A DNA stretch of 58,931 nt, from the NCBI GenBank assembly GCA_017962615.1, contig JAGCUZ010000068.1, positions 1 through 58,931 of the forward strand. The letters are read 5' to 3'. This DNA is from Bacteroidales bacterium (GTDB lineage: Bacteria; Bacteroidota; Bacteroidia; Bacteroidales; P3). The first letter of the stretch is position 1. Every line of letters begins with the position of its first letter. The notes beneath the pieces are model-generated. The model had not been told where the DNA came from, made no database searches, and saw only the letters and a list, made by a program, of their open reading frames with translations. The translations under genes were made by a program, and so were the position numbers. Positions 50,601 through 58,921 of the stretch are shown piece by piece.

Positions 50601-52495
50601 GTCAAAGTACTGTCACTTGGGCACTGTGAGGCATTTGTATAGTTGTACACATAAGTGCCGTTGGCCGTATATGTGGTTCCATGCCACTCATAGCTGCCAC
50701 AAGCTGTCAATGTAAAGCTGGTATGCGAAGAGCTGCGCACCGTCAAACGTACAACAGTGACACTGTCGCACGAGAATGTATTGTTATTGTACCAAGCCTT
50801 GTCATTGTATGTGTAACGTCCTCTGGCCGTCTCCTTATGACCACGCCACACCAACGAGTCGCATACATTGAAAGAGGTGTCAATATGGTAGCTTCTGTAC
50901 ACCGTCAAATGCAGCGTGTCCACGCTCGGGCAGCCATCGCTGGTATTGTAACTGTTGTAGTAGGTACCGCTCGCAGTATATGTATTGCTTGAGCCATGGT
51001 TTACCCATGTGTAACTATCACATACCGTAGTATCCTTGCCCGCATTGCTGTTATAATTGACTGTCAAGTTCAATATATCAACACCATTGCACCCTTTAAG
51101 TGTCATATAATTCTTTGTATATACACCTGTGTTTGTTATAATGGTGTCGATATCTTTATACAGCTCGTCACCCACGCTCTCCCAATGGTAGCTGTCGCAG
51201 GCTGTTGCAGTAATTGTATTGTTCTCGCTGTAATTGACCGTCAGCACCAAGGTTCTGCTCACCTGGCAGCCGGCAGATGTCACACCGTTGTGACGATATG
51301 TGCCGCTGGCTGTATAAGGAGTGCTGACATACGGCGACCACGTGTAACTGTCGCAGACTGTCAAAGAATCTGTTCCTCGGTCACTCTGATTGACTGTCAG
51401 GGTAAGTCCATATATCGAGTCGCACACGCCGTTAACAACACCATGCACGGTGTCTTGGTAACTACCGCTAGCGCTGTATGCCGTACCGCGCCATGTGTAG
51501 CTGTCGCACACCGAGCGTACCTCTGTAACGGCATTCTTGTTATCATACCAATGAACCGTCAATGCCACTATGCTGTCCACGTCGCCACTGCGTACACTGT
51601 AGAAAGAAGTCACGTATGTGGTCTCTGCCGAGAAAGTCTGTCCGTCATAACGGAACGGACCGTTGGCGCTGCACCACGAGGTATCGACTCTCACCGTGTC
51701 GTGATCAAACACCGCCGTATAAGTATTATTGGCACCCGATGTCTTTTGCACTGTCACAATACGCGGGTTTGTCGTGTCATTGCCTTCTACCCATTTCTTG
51801 AAACGATAATTGGGGTTCGGCACCGCTGTAATGGATACTTGCGAATGATACGGGTAACGGCCGGCTCCAAGCACACTGCCGTTATCCATATTGTCACCAT
51901 CAAGTTGCACATCGGTGGTAATGGCAAACGTGTCAGGCACGAAATAAGCAGTATAAGTGACATCTCCCCTCACATTGGTAAGCACACGGGTGCTATTGGT
52001 GTTACCGTCGTTCCAGCGGCTGAAGTGGTAACCAGTGGTACCAGGGGTGACTTCCACTACGCTTATGGTGCAACTTCCGTTGTAAGGAACCAGCTGCGAA
52101 GCGACCGCCGCTCTCCACTCGGTATTGTCAGTCGTGACGTTCACCTGCATTGAGTCATCGGCGTAAACAGCCGTGAACACACGGTTGGTGACAGTATCCT
52201 GATAGTACACCCTCAGTCTCGGCGTTGTGGCAAATCTTTGCCCCAATACACTGAGAGAACCCTTCATATATGAAACTTCCCATCTGAGAAAATGCCTGTG
52301 ACCAAAAGAACGCGGAGTCTCAAACTCCTGATAGATTTCTGTTCCCATGCCTTGGATAACAATCGCCGAATCGCGATTATAGGCTTCGCTGCGTACTGTT
52401 ATATCTTCTCTATGATAGCTCTGAGCTGTCGCATCGACGACATAGCCTGCCATACATAACACAAAGACTGTGACAAAAGATAGAAAATGCTTCAT
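47636..52495 (-). CDS. Giant T9SS type-A cargo protein with GCDS and InlB-like repeats
   Basis: The 1619-residue secreted protein has the signal peptide MKHFLSFVTVFVLCMAGYVV...ATAQ. Two InlB B-repeat-like modules follow (about 130-270: YHFSRWNDGNTNSTRVL, YRFKKWVEGNDTTNPR), then GCDS-type repeats. A second InlB-like block (about 690-950: FNQWSDGNTANPRTVTV, HFKQWSDNDRRAARYITV, HFTMWNDGNAANPRTV) precedes further GCDS repeats, about 18 in all. The C-terminus is a type-A sorting domain (LNVYPNPTSGVLHITAE ... LDIVGRRVARYEN ... AYTLRITL). The promoter lies at 52616-52646. Surface location follows from the T9SS signal; function is unknown. Base composition is less GC-rich around 50400-52400 than in the other half. 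Confidence 0.9.
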   Translation of the reverse strand: MKHFLSFVTVFVLCMAGYVVDATAQSYHREDITVRSEAYNRDSAIVIQGMGTEIYQEFETPRSFGHRHFLRWEVSYMKGSLSVLGQRFATTPRLRVYYQDTVTNRVFTAVYADDSMQVNVTTDNTEWRAAVASQLVPYNGSCTISVVEVTPGTTGYHFSRWNDGNTNSTRVLTNVRGDVTYTAYFVPDTFAITTDVQLDGDNMDNGSVLGAGRYPYHSQVSITAVPNPNYRFKKWVEGNDTTNPRIVTVQKTSGANNTYTAVFDHDTVRVDTSWCSANGPFRYDGQTFSAETTYVTSFYSVRSGDVDSIVALTVHWYDNKNAVTEVRSVCDSYTWRGTAYSASGSYQDTVHGVVNGVCDSIYGLTLTVNQSDRGTDSLTVCDSYTWSPYVSTPYTASGTYRHNGVTSAGCQVSRTLVLTVNYSENNTITATACDSYHWESVGDELYKDIDTIITNTGVYTKNYMTLKGCNGVDILNLTVNYNSNAGKDTTVCDSYTWVNHGSSNTYTASGTYYNSYNTSDGCPSVDTLHLTVYRSYHIDTSFNVCDSLVWRGHKETARGRYTYNDKAWYNNNTFSCDSVTVVRLTVRSSSHTSFTLTACGSYEWHGTTYTANGTYVYNYTNASQCPSDSTLTLTVATRDTVSTDIIESTAPYTPDSAQVSFTRSGQYMYYKLASVSGVCDSVVKPLNLKIYYALTAGTASTGRCDSVIIKGNTAIKGAVTGSAISKSAHVYQDSSVTVQVYPKRGYAFNQWSDGNTANPRTVTVTSDTNLQAVFGLATYHVAVVPNNTSWGSATGTGDYQFSDRIRIEATPNAGYHFKQWSDNDRRAARYITVDTTCTYTAVFAPDTFVVTVLSADPATGSATVTPDSVVKGASATLRATPAAGYHFTMWNDGNAANPRTVTPDSNVTYTAIFDMLVTNVDTSVCKYWKGQMLPVGVNYLRDTVWSGSVPTARELTVRVRQYDDDTVAVKSCTLGTLTMPYGVSHRVDSVGDYIYNDSVTREGKCDSIFHLTLSVRSHSASEDSVAACLSYEWVDSLGGTGVTYTAGGVYTNRINNAAGCDSVLTLKLAIVAPAHGYDTIVHCERVTYGDSIYTMSTSITDTMQVSGLVCDSIAHITITVMPATVSVLTDTVCYGSEYRDANIDFAERDTTGIVMRRGQNPAGCDSIYNLTLKVKPVASHDDTVRTCNFYSYGGYIHVESGVYRDVLPGAAANDCDSTVTLVLTIDTEVVMVERVSACERYTWERKHLTYRSSTEDTVHARDNISSCDSVIRLILTVNQKPVTSVSSSLCVNHSYNNYGFTIPADSLTTAGVHTFERTRGVDAATTCDSLYRFELTVYGTSRTDTTIEACESYNFNGHTYTHNGNYGVSRTNSHGCDSVHMVHLVINHAVYTYPDTTVCDVFNYQRQHIYSDTVLRYTLTAANGCDSNVVFTVHVAHIDEDTVLVQPMCDSVIFRGVTYYASRIVKDVYRSVAGCDSIVNNIIHVNRMTTIQWNDTIPADSIYTFRGEQYNQTGRYVERVRGNDTVCDSVLILNLTVLRGNGVQETVVPTLNVYPNPTSGVLHITAEKVLNVEVLDIVGRRVARYENSNCIDLGNLGAGAYTLRITLPEGIVVRKVMKR

Positions 52496-52615
52496 AATGA
52501 ATATGATTTTTGTTTATTTTTATTCAACAAGTTACACGGCGGACATTCGTCTGCCTATTTATATACGTATATATCAGCAGTTTACACACAATATGCATAT
52601 AATACTACCAATTTG

Positions 52616-52646
52616 CAAATATACAAAATATTTTCGTACTACCAAA
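52616..52646 (-). promoter_or_regulatory. Promoter of the giant gene 47636-52495
   Basis: On the minus strand TTTG (52646-52643), 19 bases and TATATTTG (52623-52616) fully match the Bacteroidota pattern. The 5' leader would be about 110 bases. Confidence 0.78.
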
Positions 52647-52711
52647 AAATATTTGCTCTCACGCCGCTATTATGCCTGCTTCACGCATATATCCATCCAT
52701 AAATACACCAA

Positions 52712-52737
52712 CGGCTCGCACTGGTTGGTGCGAGCCG
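52712..52737 (-). terminator. Hairpin after the giant gene 52804-57375
   Basis: CGGCTCGCAC/GTGCGAGCCG is a perfect 10-bp stem with a 6-nt loop. On the minus strand it is followed by TTGGTGTATTTAT, a poor T-tract, so termination may be partial and read into the next giant gene. Confidence 0.5.
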
Positions 52738-52803
52738 CTGGATAATGGTGTTAAAGTGTTCCGGCGAGGCAGACGCTGCCGCCGGATGATAGAGTGTCGC
52801 TTG

Positions 52804-55800
52804 TTATCTCTTGACCACCTTGCTCACCATCACGCGGTCGGTCGTAGCGATGCGCAGTGTGTAGGCACCGGCGGGCAGACGGCTGATGTCAAAGCGGTTG
52901 GTGTTCTCGAAGCGAGCCACGGTGCGGCCAACGAGGTCGAGCACATCCACGCGAACCACGTTATCGGCGCTGATGTTCAGCACACCCGTCGTCGGGTTGG
53001 GATAGAGGCTAATCTCGCCCATCTCGCTGAGTTCAATACCTTCGGTGGTATCCATCACATAGAGGTTAAGGATGTAGATCGAGTCGCAGAACTCGCCGTG
53101 AGCGGGCAGCGTGTCGATGTAGGCACCCGTCGAGGTGCAGGTCTGACCGTGCCATGTGTAGAAGGCGTTGTAAGCGGTGTCTTCCTCATAGCTGTAGCCG
53201 GAGTGGTTCACGGTGATGACGAGGCTGATGATGCTGTCGCAGCCGTAGTCGGTGGTGTAGCGGTCGTAGCGCTCGGTCGACTCGTAGTAGGTCACGCCGT
53301 CATAGACCACGCTGTTGCAGCCGGCAACGGCGGTGTCGGTGGTGTAGCTCTGACCAAGGCTGAGGTTGATGGTCACGACGCTGTCGCAGTTGTCAACGGT
53401 CGGGAAGGTAGCAGTAGCGGTGGTGTTGGCAGTGTAGACGCTGTCGTTCCACTCGTAGCTCTCGCAAGCCGTCACGTTGAAGTTCTGGGTGTACACCGGG
53501 TAGATGGTCACGTTGAGCACATACACGCTGTCGCAGTTGCCGAACTCGTAGGTGTCGGTGCTGGTGGTAGTGTAGGTCTGGCCGTTGACGCTCCACACGA
53601 AGACGCCGCAAGCCTGCTCGACGACGCTCACGTTAGTGGCGTTCTGAATGGTGAGGTTGATGATGTAGTTGCTGTCGCAGCCCTGAGCGTTGGTGCCGGG
53701 GAGCGTGATGGTCTGGCTGGTGGTGTAGGTAGTGCCATCCCACACGAAGGCGGCGCAAGCCGTGGTGTCGATGGTAACGTTGCTGTTGGTGCCAAGGTTG
53801 AGGACGAGCACATGGGTAGTGGTGCAGGGACCGGCGGTCTCCGTAGCGGTATAGGTACCGGCGGCGGTGTAGGTCGTAGCGTTACGGCTCCAGGTGTAGC
53901 TGTCGCAAGCCGTAGCGGCGGTGGTGTCGCTGGTGCTGGCAACAATCTGGACGGTGAGGTTGGTGATGCTGTCGCAGCCCTGTGCATTGGCGACGGTATC
54001 GACGAGGTACACATCATTGGTGAAGGTGGTACCATGCCAGATGTAGTTGTCGCAAGCCACGATGGTGGTGTCAAAGACCTGGGTGTTGCCAACGGTCAGG
54101 TTGAGCATGTGCACGATGTTGCAGTGGTGCACTGTGGCGCCGCGCTCGATGCGGACGGCGGTGAAGTCGTTACGGTTGGCATAGGCCGAAGCGGCGATGC
54201 TGAAGCCGTTGCGGTTGTAGTCGTAGCCGTTGCAGACAACGTCGGCGATGGTGTCAATCTCGCTTAAGAAGATGGTGAGGTTGAGGGTCACCACGCTGTC
54301 GCACTCACCGCTGGCGGCACCGGCGATGGTGTGGATAGCCGTAGTGCTGACGGTGTAGGTGCTGTCATGCCAAGTATAGCTATCGCAAGCCGAGTCGACG
54401 ATGGTGCTGTTACCGCCGGTGGCGATATGGAGCACGAGGGTCGGGATTACGTTGCAATGAGTCTCGGAGTTTACATAAGGATTACCCACAACTGTGGTAT
54501 CTCTGGTGTAGGTAGCACCCTGCCACTCGTAGCTGTTGCAAGCGGTCTCTGTCACTGTCTCAGCTACTGTGGAACCAGCAGCGTTGAGGGTGAGGTGGAG
54601 CAGCATCACGCTGTCGCAACCATTGAAGGCACCACCTTCGATGGTGTAGGTAGGATCCGAAGCGGGAGCAACGGTATAGTTGGTACCATGCCACTCGTAG
54701 CTACCGCATGCGGTTACGGTATCATAGCTGTAGGTGTTCTTCTTGGCAGAAAGAACAAGGATGTAGCCCTGTGCATTTGCAGTAGCTGCATTCTTGATAT
54801 AGTAACCACCGTCGGCAGGAAGAGCAGTCCACGGAATATAGGTGGTGTCGTTACGAGGATTGAGGGTAGTGGGAATGCTGTAGGTAATAGTAGTGTCACC
54901 TGCAGTCCAAGCCAAAGTAGGATCAACAGCACCCATTGCACCCATGCAAATGGTCATTGGAACCTCTGTATAGTTGTAGACCAAGTTGAGGTGATAACGA
55001 ACAATAGAGTCGCAATACATTGTTGTCGCACCATAGCTCACCGAAGTGTCAACAGTAACATCAGCACGGTTAGTTCTATAATCGGCCATTGTCAGAACAA
55101 CGGGAGTTGCAGGAAGAACACCAATAGCAGCACCGCCAAGATTCAGTGTAGCGGTAGTCATATTGTGATTCATCGTTACTTCAGTGTAGACAGCCTCCTG
55201 GAATGTGAGGTGGAGAGACCAAACAGTGTCTGGTTTGTATTTATGTGTAGCACCAACAAGCATTACATTGGTGGTATCATGCCAAGTATACGAAGGAAGA
55301 GCAGTATTGTAAACATAACCGCCATCGGTCATATTACGATAGCTGGCACCAGCGGGAGCATTCTCATCAAGCTGTGCATAGGTCGTGCCGTGCCATGTGT
55401 GCTCGCCACAAGCCAAAACATTGTCAGCAGTGTAGTAAGGATGACCAACCATCAGCTGAACATAGTTCATACTGTCGCAACCGTTCTGAGCAGCAGCATC
55501 AATGAAGACTGTCTCGTGATAGATTGTGCAGTTACCGCCAGTAGCACCAGCTATAGCCGGAGCAAGGTAGCGCTTGCCATTCCAAACGAGCTGACCCTCG
55601 CTGGAAGCGATGAAAGCTGCAGTATCGTTGGTCACGAAAGCGCTCTTGAGGTGGAGATTCAGTGTAATGGTACTGTCACATCCAGCTGCATTGTATATTG
55701 TCAAACCAGTAGTGGCACCATTCAATGTAGGGCTAGAAGTCACATCACTTGTTGTAGCAGTAAAAGGAGCGGCCGTCACAGGAGCTATGGTGTAGGGGAA

Positions 55801-57375
55801 AATCGTATCATACAAAGTATCACGCTCCGCAGTAGCACCCGTCGGAAGATAATGATAGGTACCCACAACGTGCCAGTTATACTCACCACAAGCTGTATCC
55901 TTGATTGTTGCCACAGTGGACTCTCTAATGGTCAGATGCAAGCTGTGAATTTCGCAAACAAACGGGGCGATGGTCTTAATTGTGTCAATCTTTATTGTAC
56001 TTGCAGTATATGTTTGAGCAGCAGTGGCAGAGGCAGCAGCAACTGGAGCAAATGTAGTGTTATCCCAATAATAAACATCGCAAACATTGACCGTCTGGTC
56101 CTGAGTCGTGGGAGTCTTGACAATGGTATTCATTCTTACCTTGTAGAATTTACCTGCAGCAGGGGCGCTTTCCAAAACAGTGTAATATGAAGTTCTGTCG
56201 GTAGCAGTAAGTTCGGTAACCTTGTTGCCATTGGCATCCCAAATAGTATCGATGGTATGAGTACCACCACCAATGGAGTCGTTCAAGACAACGCCTGTTG
56301 CCAACGATTTATACATACACACGCTGTCAAGCTCAAGTATGACGCTCTCCATCTTTGTGGTGAAGCTGCCAAAACCCGAGAATTTGCCTCTGTTGACGGC
56401 ATTCTGACCAACAACTGCAAAGAGATATCTTGTATTTGAAGTCAAACCCGTTACAGGCACTGTATCATTGGCAGTGCTAATCTTGGTAGCAGGACTGCTT
56501 GTAATTGTGCCATTGCTAGCATTGGCTAACACATTGGAAACAAAGGCTGCACTATCGCTTGCAAGCGCATAGAACAAATCATAGTTATCATTACCGACAT
56601 TGGTCCAACGAAGTGTAGCAGTGGTTTCAGTAACATCCGTAGCCCAAACGGTGCAAGGTTTACGATGGACTAAAGCAAATTTGCACTCGTCAGGAGTAAC
56701 ACCGGCAGCAAGCGTTAAGTAGCTCGTGTTGGTATTGGTGAAATCTGCGGCGGCGGCAGTATTGGCAATAACATTGTAATACTCACTTCCACTAACAACC
56801 ACTCTCTTGGCAAATGTTATAGGGCTAGTAGTTACAGGAGTAGGATCACCATACTTGAATTCAACACCATTATCGTCATGGGACAATATCACCTGGAAGT
56901 TGAAGGTGCTGCCGTTCAAAGATGCATTGGACCACTCAATGGTGAGGGTCTTGGCTGCTGCATTGTAAGCCTTATAAATATTTAAGGCACCATCATTATA
57001 CACATCGCTACCGGTGCAAGCCAACGGGGCAATGACCTTGGTTGTGGGCATTGCGTTGTAGGCCGTGGGAGCCGTGAAGCTGATGAAACCGTTACGCGAG
57101 ATGTAGAGCGGATCGCCAGCATTGATCATCTGCGAACCCAACACCATGGAGAAAGGCATGGCAATCTGGGCGATGCCGTTGTTGTCACGGTAGTTCAGTA
57201 CAGAGTCTGCATACCCTGTCGACCCTGCAATCGGCGAGGCAAGAGCACCCACCGTCGCAGACGAGGTGACCGTGTAGTCTTGGATCTTGTCACAGTTGGT
57301 CTGTGCCTTGGAAGCCCAGGGCAACAACAACGCCACTGCGAAGAACGCGCTTAAAAGATACTTTTTCATTGTCAT
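52804..57375 (-). CDS. Giant T9SS type-A cargo protein with FN3 and GCDS repeats
   Basis: The 1523-residue secreted protein has the signal peptide MTMKKYLLSAFFAVALLLPW...SKAQ (an ATG two codons later is equally possible). Residues about 25-235 form a beta-rich N-terminal domain (YISRNGFISFTAPTAYNAMP, LTIEWSNASLNGSTFNFQVI). Then comes a fibronectin type III-like domain (about 240-350: TVWATDVTETTATLRW, VTGLTSNTRYLFAVVGQN). About 15 Cys repeats ending (G/x)CDS or a variant follow. The C-terminus is a type-A sorting domain (ISLYPNPTTGVLNIS ... LDLVGRTVARFEN ... AYTLRIATTD), nearly the same as in the next giant. It has its own promoter at 57586-57616, with a palindromic repeat array just upstream. 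Confidence 0.9.
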   Translation of the reverse strand: MTMKKYLLSAFFAVALLLPWASKAQTNCDKIQDYTVTSSATVGALASPIAGSTGYADSVLNYRDNNGIAQIAMPFSMVLGSQMINAGDPLYISRNGFISFTAPTAYNAMPTTKVIAPLACTGSDVYNDGALNIYKAYNAAAKTLTIEWSNASLNGSTFNFQVILSHDDNGVEFKYGDPTPVTTSPITFAKRVVVSGSEYYNVIANTAAAADFTNTNTSYLTLAAGVTPDECKFALVHRKPCTVWATDVTETTATLRWTNVGNDNYDLFYALASDSAAFVSNVLANASNGTITSSPATKISTANDTVPVTGLTSNTRYLFAVVGQNAVNRGKFSGFGSFTTKMESVILELDSVCMYKSLATGVVLNDSIGGGTHTIDTIWDANGNKVTELTATDRTSYYTVLESAPAAGKFYKVRMNTIVKTPTTQDQTVNVCDVYYWDNTTFAPVAAASATAAQTYTASTIKIDTIKTIAPFVCEIHSLHLTIRESTVATIKDTACGEYNWHVVGTYHYLPTGATAERDTLYDTIFPYTIAPVTAAPFTATTSDVTSSPTLNGATTGLTIYNAAGCDSTITLNLHLKSAFVTNDTAAFIASSEGQLVWNGKRYLAPAIAGATGGNCTIYHETVFIDAAAQNGCDSMNYVQLMVGHPYYTADNVLACGEHTWHGTTYAQLDENAPAGASYRNMTDGGYVYNTALPSYTWHDTTNVMLVGATHKYKPDTVWSLHLTFQEAVYTEVTMNHNMTTATLNLGGAAIGVLPATPVVLTMADYRTNRADVTVDTSVSYGATTMYCDSIVRYHLNLVYNYTEVPMTICMGAMGAVDPTLAWTAGDTTITYSIPTTLNPRNDTTYIPWTALPADGGYYIKNAATANAQGYILVLSAKKNTYSYDTVTACGSYEWHGTNYTVAPASDPTYTIEGGAFNGCDSVMLLHLTLNAAGSTVAETVTETACNSYEWQGATYTRDTTVVGNPYVNSETHCNVIPTLVLHIATGGNSTIVDSACDSYTWHDSTYTVSTTAIHTIAGAASGECDSVVTLNLTIFLSEIDTIADVVCNGYDYNRNGFSIAASAYANRNDFTAVRIERGATVHHCNIVHMLNLTVGNTQVFDTTIVACDNYIWHGTTFTNDVYLVDTVANAQGCDSITNLTVQIVASTSDTTAATACDSYTWSRNATTYTAAGTYTATETAGPCTTTHVLVLNLGTNSNVTIDTTACAAFVWDGTTYTTSQTITLPGTNAQGCDSNYIINLTIQNATNVSVVEQACGVFVWSVNGQTYTTTSTDTYEFGNCDSVYVLNVTIYPVYTQNFNVTACESYEWNDSVYTANTTATATFPTVDNCDSVVTINLSLGQSYTTDTAVAGCNSVVYDGVTYYESTERYDRYTTDYGCDSIISLVITVNHSGYSYEEDTAYNAFYTWHGQTCTSTGAYIDTLPAHGEFCDSIYILNLYVMDTTEGIELSEMGEISLYPNPTTGVLNISADNVVRVDVLDLVGRTVARFENTNRFDISRLPAGAYTLRIATTDRVMVSKVVKR

Positions 57376-57585
57376 CTTTTTTGTGTTTTAGTGATTATTG
57401 TTATTGTTTTCTTTATGATTTTTTCCTTCAAAAAGTACGGCACAACATGGATTTTACCCGTTTCCAACGCTTGTATCATGCATCAAGCATACAAATGCCT
57501 GCATCCAACAAACGCATGGAAATGAACGTATTACCATTAAATGTCGTCCTGTTTTCCGTGTCTTTTATGGTATTGTTTCAACATG

Positions 57586-57616
57586 CAAAGATACATCATT
57601 TTTTGTTATCGGCAAA
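57586..57616 (-). promoter_or_regulatory. Promoter of the giant gene 52804-57375
   Basis: On the minus strand TTTG (57616-57613), a 19-base spacer and TATCTTTG (57593-57586) are an exact match. The leader would be about 205 bases. The tandem array starting at 57656 lies 40 bases upstream of the -33 element. Confidence 0.82.
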
Positions 57617-57655
57617 TTTTTTTTTCTCCCACCCCCAAAAATTAACACTTTTTAC

Positions 57656-57876
57656 GTGTCGCGGACCACCGTGTCCGCAACGCAAGAAAAGGTGCGGACA
57701 GGACGGTCCGCAACATGAAACCAGTGTCGCGGACAGGACGGTCCACAACATGAAACCAGTGTCGCGGACAGGACGGTCCGCAACATGAAACCAGTGTCGC
57801 GGACAGGACGGTCCGCAACATGAAACCAGTGTCGCGGACAGAACAGTCCGCAACGCAGGAAAAGGTGCGGACCACC
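57656..57876 (+). repeat. Tandem array of 35-bp palindrome-containing units
   Basis: Units at 57692-57725, 57726-57760, 57761-57795 and 57796-57830 are nearly identical (34-35 bp, ending AACATGAAACCAGT). Diverged units at 57656-57691 and 57831-57864 end AACGCA(A/G)GAAAAG instead. Each unit contains the dyad GCGGAC-N6-GTCCGC. There are no unique spacers, so this is not a CRISPR array. The minus-strand open frames through it are repeats of one translated motif and not a gene. Confidence 0.9.
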
Positions 57877-57975
57877 AATGCCACAGCGTGGCATGACAGA
57901 GGTAGCCAGCCAATTCATTGGCTGGTTTTGATGGCATATTATATCAATGCGTGCCTTTAGGTACGCGACAAAAAC
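57876..57975 (+). repeat. REP-like module 1 (three palindromes)
   Basis: In order: P1 TGCCAC-AGC-GTGGCA (57879-57893), P2 CCAGCCAA-TTCA-TTGGCTGG (57907-57926) and P3 GCGTGCC-TTTA-GGTACGC (57949-57966), followed by GACAAAA. The same order and sequence recur in module 3 at 58247-58345. Confidence 0.85.
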
Positions 57976-58000
57976 AATATCACGGGGCTTTTACGTCATG

Positions 58001-58070
58001 GTCGCGTACCTAAAGGCACGCTGATTTGTTTGTACCGTTTCTGTTCCAGCCAATGAATTGGCTGGCTACC
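58001..58070 (-). repeat. REP-like module 2 (inverted, P3 and P2 only)
   Basis: GTCGCGTACCTAAAGGCACG (58001-58020) is the reverse complement of P3, and CCAGCCAATGAATTGGCTGG (58046-58065) followed by CTACC is the reverse complement of P2. It faces module 1, giving an inverted pair about 200 bases long. Confidence 0.82.
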
Positions 58071-58246
58071 ATTGTCCGGCACCTATGGCGCCGCCCATCC
58101 CAACGCAATTTATGCACAATACCACACGTAACAAACCAACATGCAAAGCAGGGACACGCCACCGCAATGCATGTATAATATGCGTGGCAAAACAACATGT
58201 CAGGGCCTAGTACACCATAATAATGCATGACAATTTGCGCGACAAT

Positions 58247-58345
58247 CAATGCCACAGTGTGGCATGACAGAGATAGCCAGCCAATTCATTGGCTGGTTTG
58301 ATGCCACGTGATACATTGCGTGCCTTTAGGTACGCGACAAAACAT
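58247..58345 (+). repeat. REP-like module 3, just upstream of the transposase
   Basis: P1 TGCCAC-AGT-GTGGCA (58250-58264; the base that is C in module 1 is T here), P2 CCAGCCAA-TTCA-TTGGCTGG and P3 GCGTGCC-TTTA-GGTACGC (58318-58335), then GACAAAAC. It lies about 90 bases before the transposase start. Confidence 0.85.
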
Positions 58346-58435
58346 GACAAATATGGAGCATTTTACAACAAAACGTCCCAACGTCGTGCAATAATAACAC
58401 CTTCATGGCGTTATATGACATAAATCGCAACGTCT

Positions 58436-58915
58436 ATGGCCAACACCTATACACAAATATATATGCATGTTGTCTTCGCCGTCGCACACCGCGAGGCTAT
58501 GATTGCCGATGAATGGGCTGACAACCTATACGCATATATCTCCGGTGCCTGCCGTACCCGCAATCATTTCGTCCATGCCATCGGCGGCACCGCCGACCAC
58601 ATGCATCTTCTTGTTGGCATGCACCCCTCCGAGAGCGTGGCATCATTGGTCAAGGAACTTAAGGGGCAGTCATCGCGGTGGATTAACGAGAATTACATGC
58701 ATGGAACCTTTGCATGGCAGGCTGGTTATGGCGCTTTTTCCTATAGCATGTCTCTAGTGCCACAGGTAAAGGCCTACATATTGCATCAGCGGGAACACCA
58801 TAGGCGCATTACGTTTCAGGAGGAGCTAGCGGATATTTTGCGCAAAGCGGGTGTGGAATACAATCCCGAATATATGATGCAAGGTTTTTTTGCCGCATCG
58901 GGGTCGCGTACCTAA
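58436..58915 (+). CDS. Y1 transposase, REP-associated (RAYT / IS200-like TnpA)
   Basis: The 159-residue single-domain HUH transposase has metal-binding His55 and His57 in DHMHLLVG, and catalytic Tyr114 followed by Gln118 in VKAYILHQREHH. This is the Tyr-x3-Gln spacing of IS200/IS605 TnpA. The WINENYMHG.FAWQAGYGAFS region is typical of the family. It cuts and joins single-stranded DNA at hairpin-bearing ends. P3 palindromes flank it in inverted orientation (58318-58335 and 58903-58921), as in RAYT/REP loci rather than classical IS200 ends. Its stop codon TAA lies inside the right-hand palindrome (GTACCTAAAGG). No TnpB is present up to the window end. All motifs are intact. Confidence 0.9.
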   Translation: MANTYTQIYMHVVFAVAHREAMIADEWADNLYAYISGACRTRNHFVHAIGGTADHMHLLVGMHPSESVASLVKELKGQSSRWINENYMHGTFAWQAGYGAFSYSMSLVPQVKAYILHQREHHRRITFQEELADILRKAGVEYNPEYMMQGFFAASGSRT

Positions 58916-58921
58916 AGGCAC
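58903..58921 (-). repeat. P3 palindrome at the transposase 3' end (inverted)
   Basis: GTCGCGTACCTAAAGGCAC is the reverse complement of P3 and contains the transposase stop codon. Any further modules would lie beyond the window. Confidence 0.82.

Larger units (their letters stand above)
52496..52803. other. Spacer between two giant genes
   Basis: The spacer contains the promoter of the 1619-residue protein gene (52616-52646) and the hairpin 52712-52737 that may end the upstream transcript. No gene is visible in it. Confidence 0.6.

Noticed and set aside
57656..57876. CRISPR array
   Set aside because: Units abut each other without unique spacers, and no cas genes are in the window.
57596..57937. 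Minus-strand frames with repeated FHVADRPVRDTG motif
   Set aside because: They are the translation of the 35-bp tandem array. The array opens several frames at once, and there is no start context or plausible protein.
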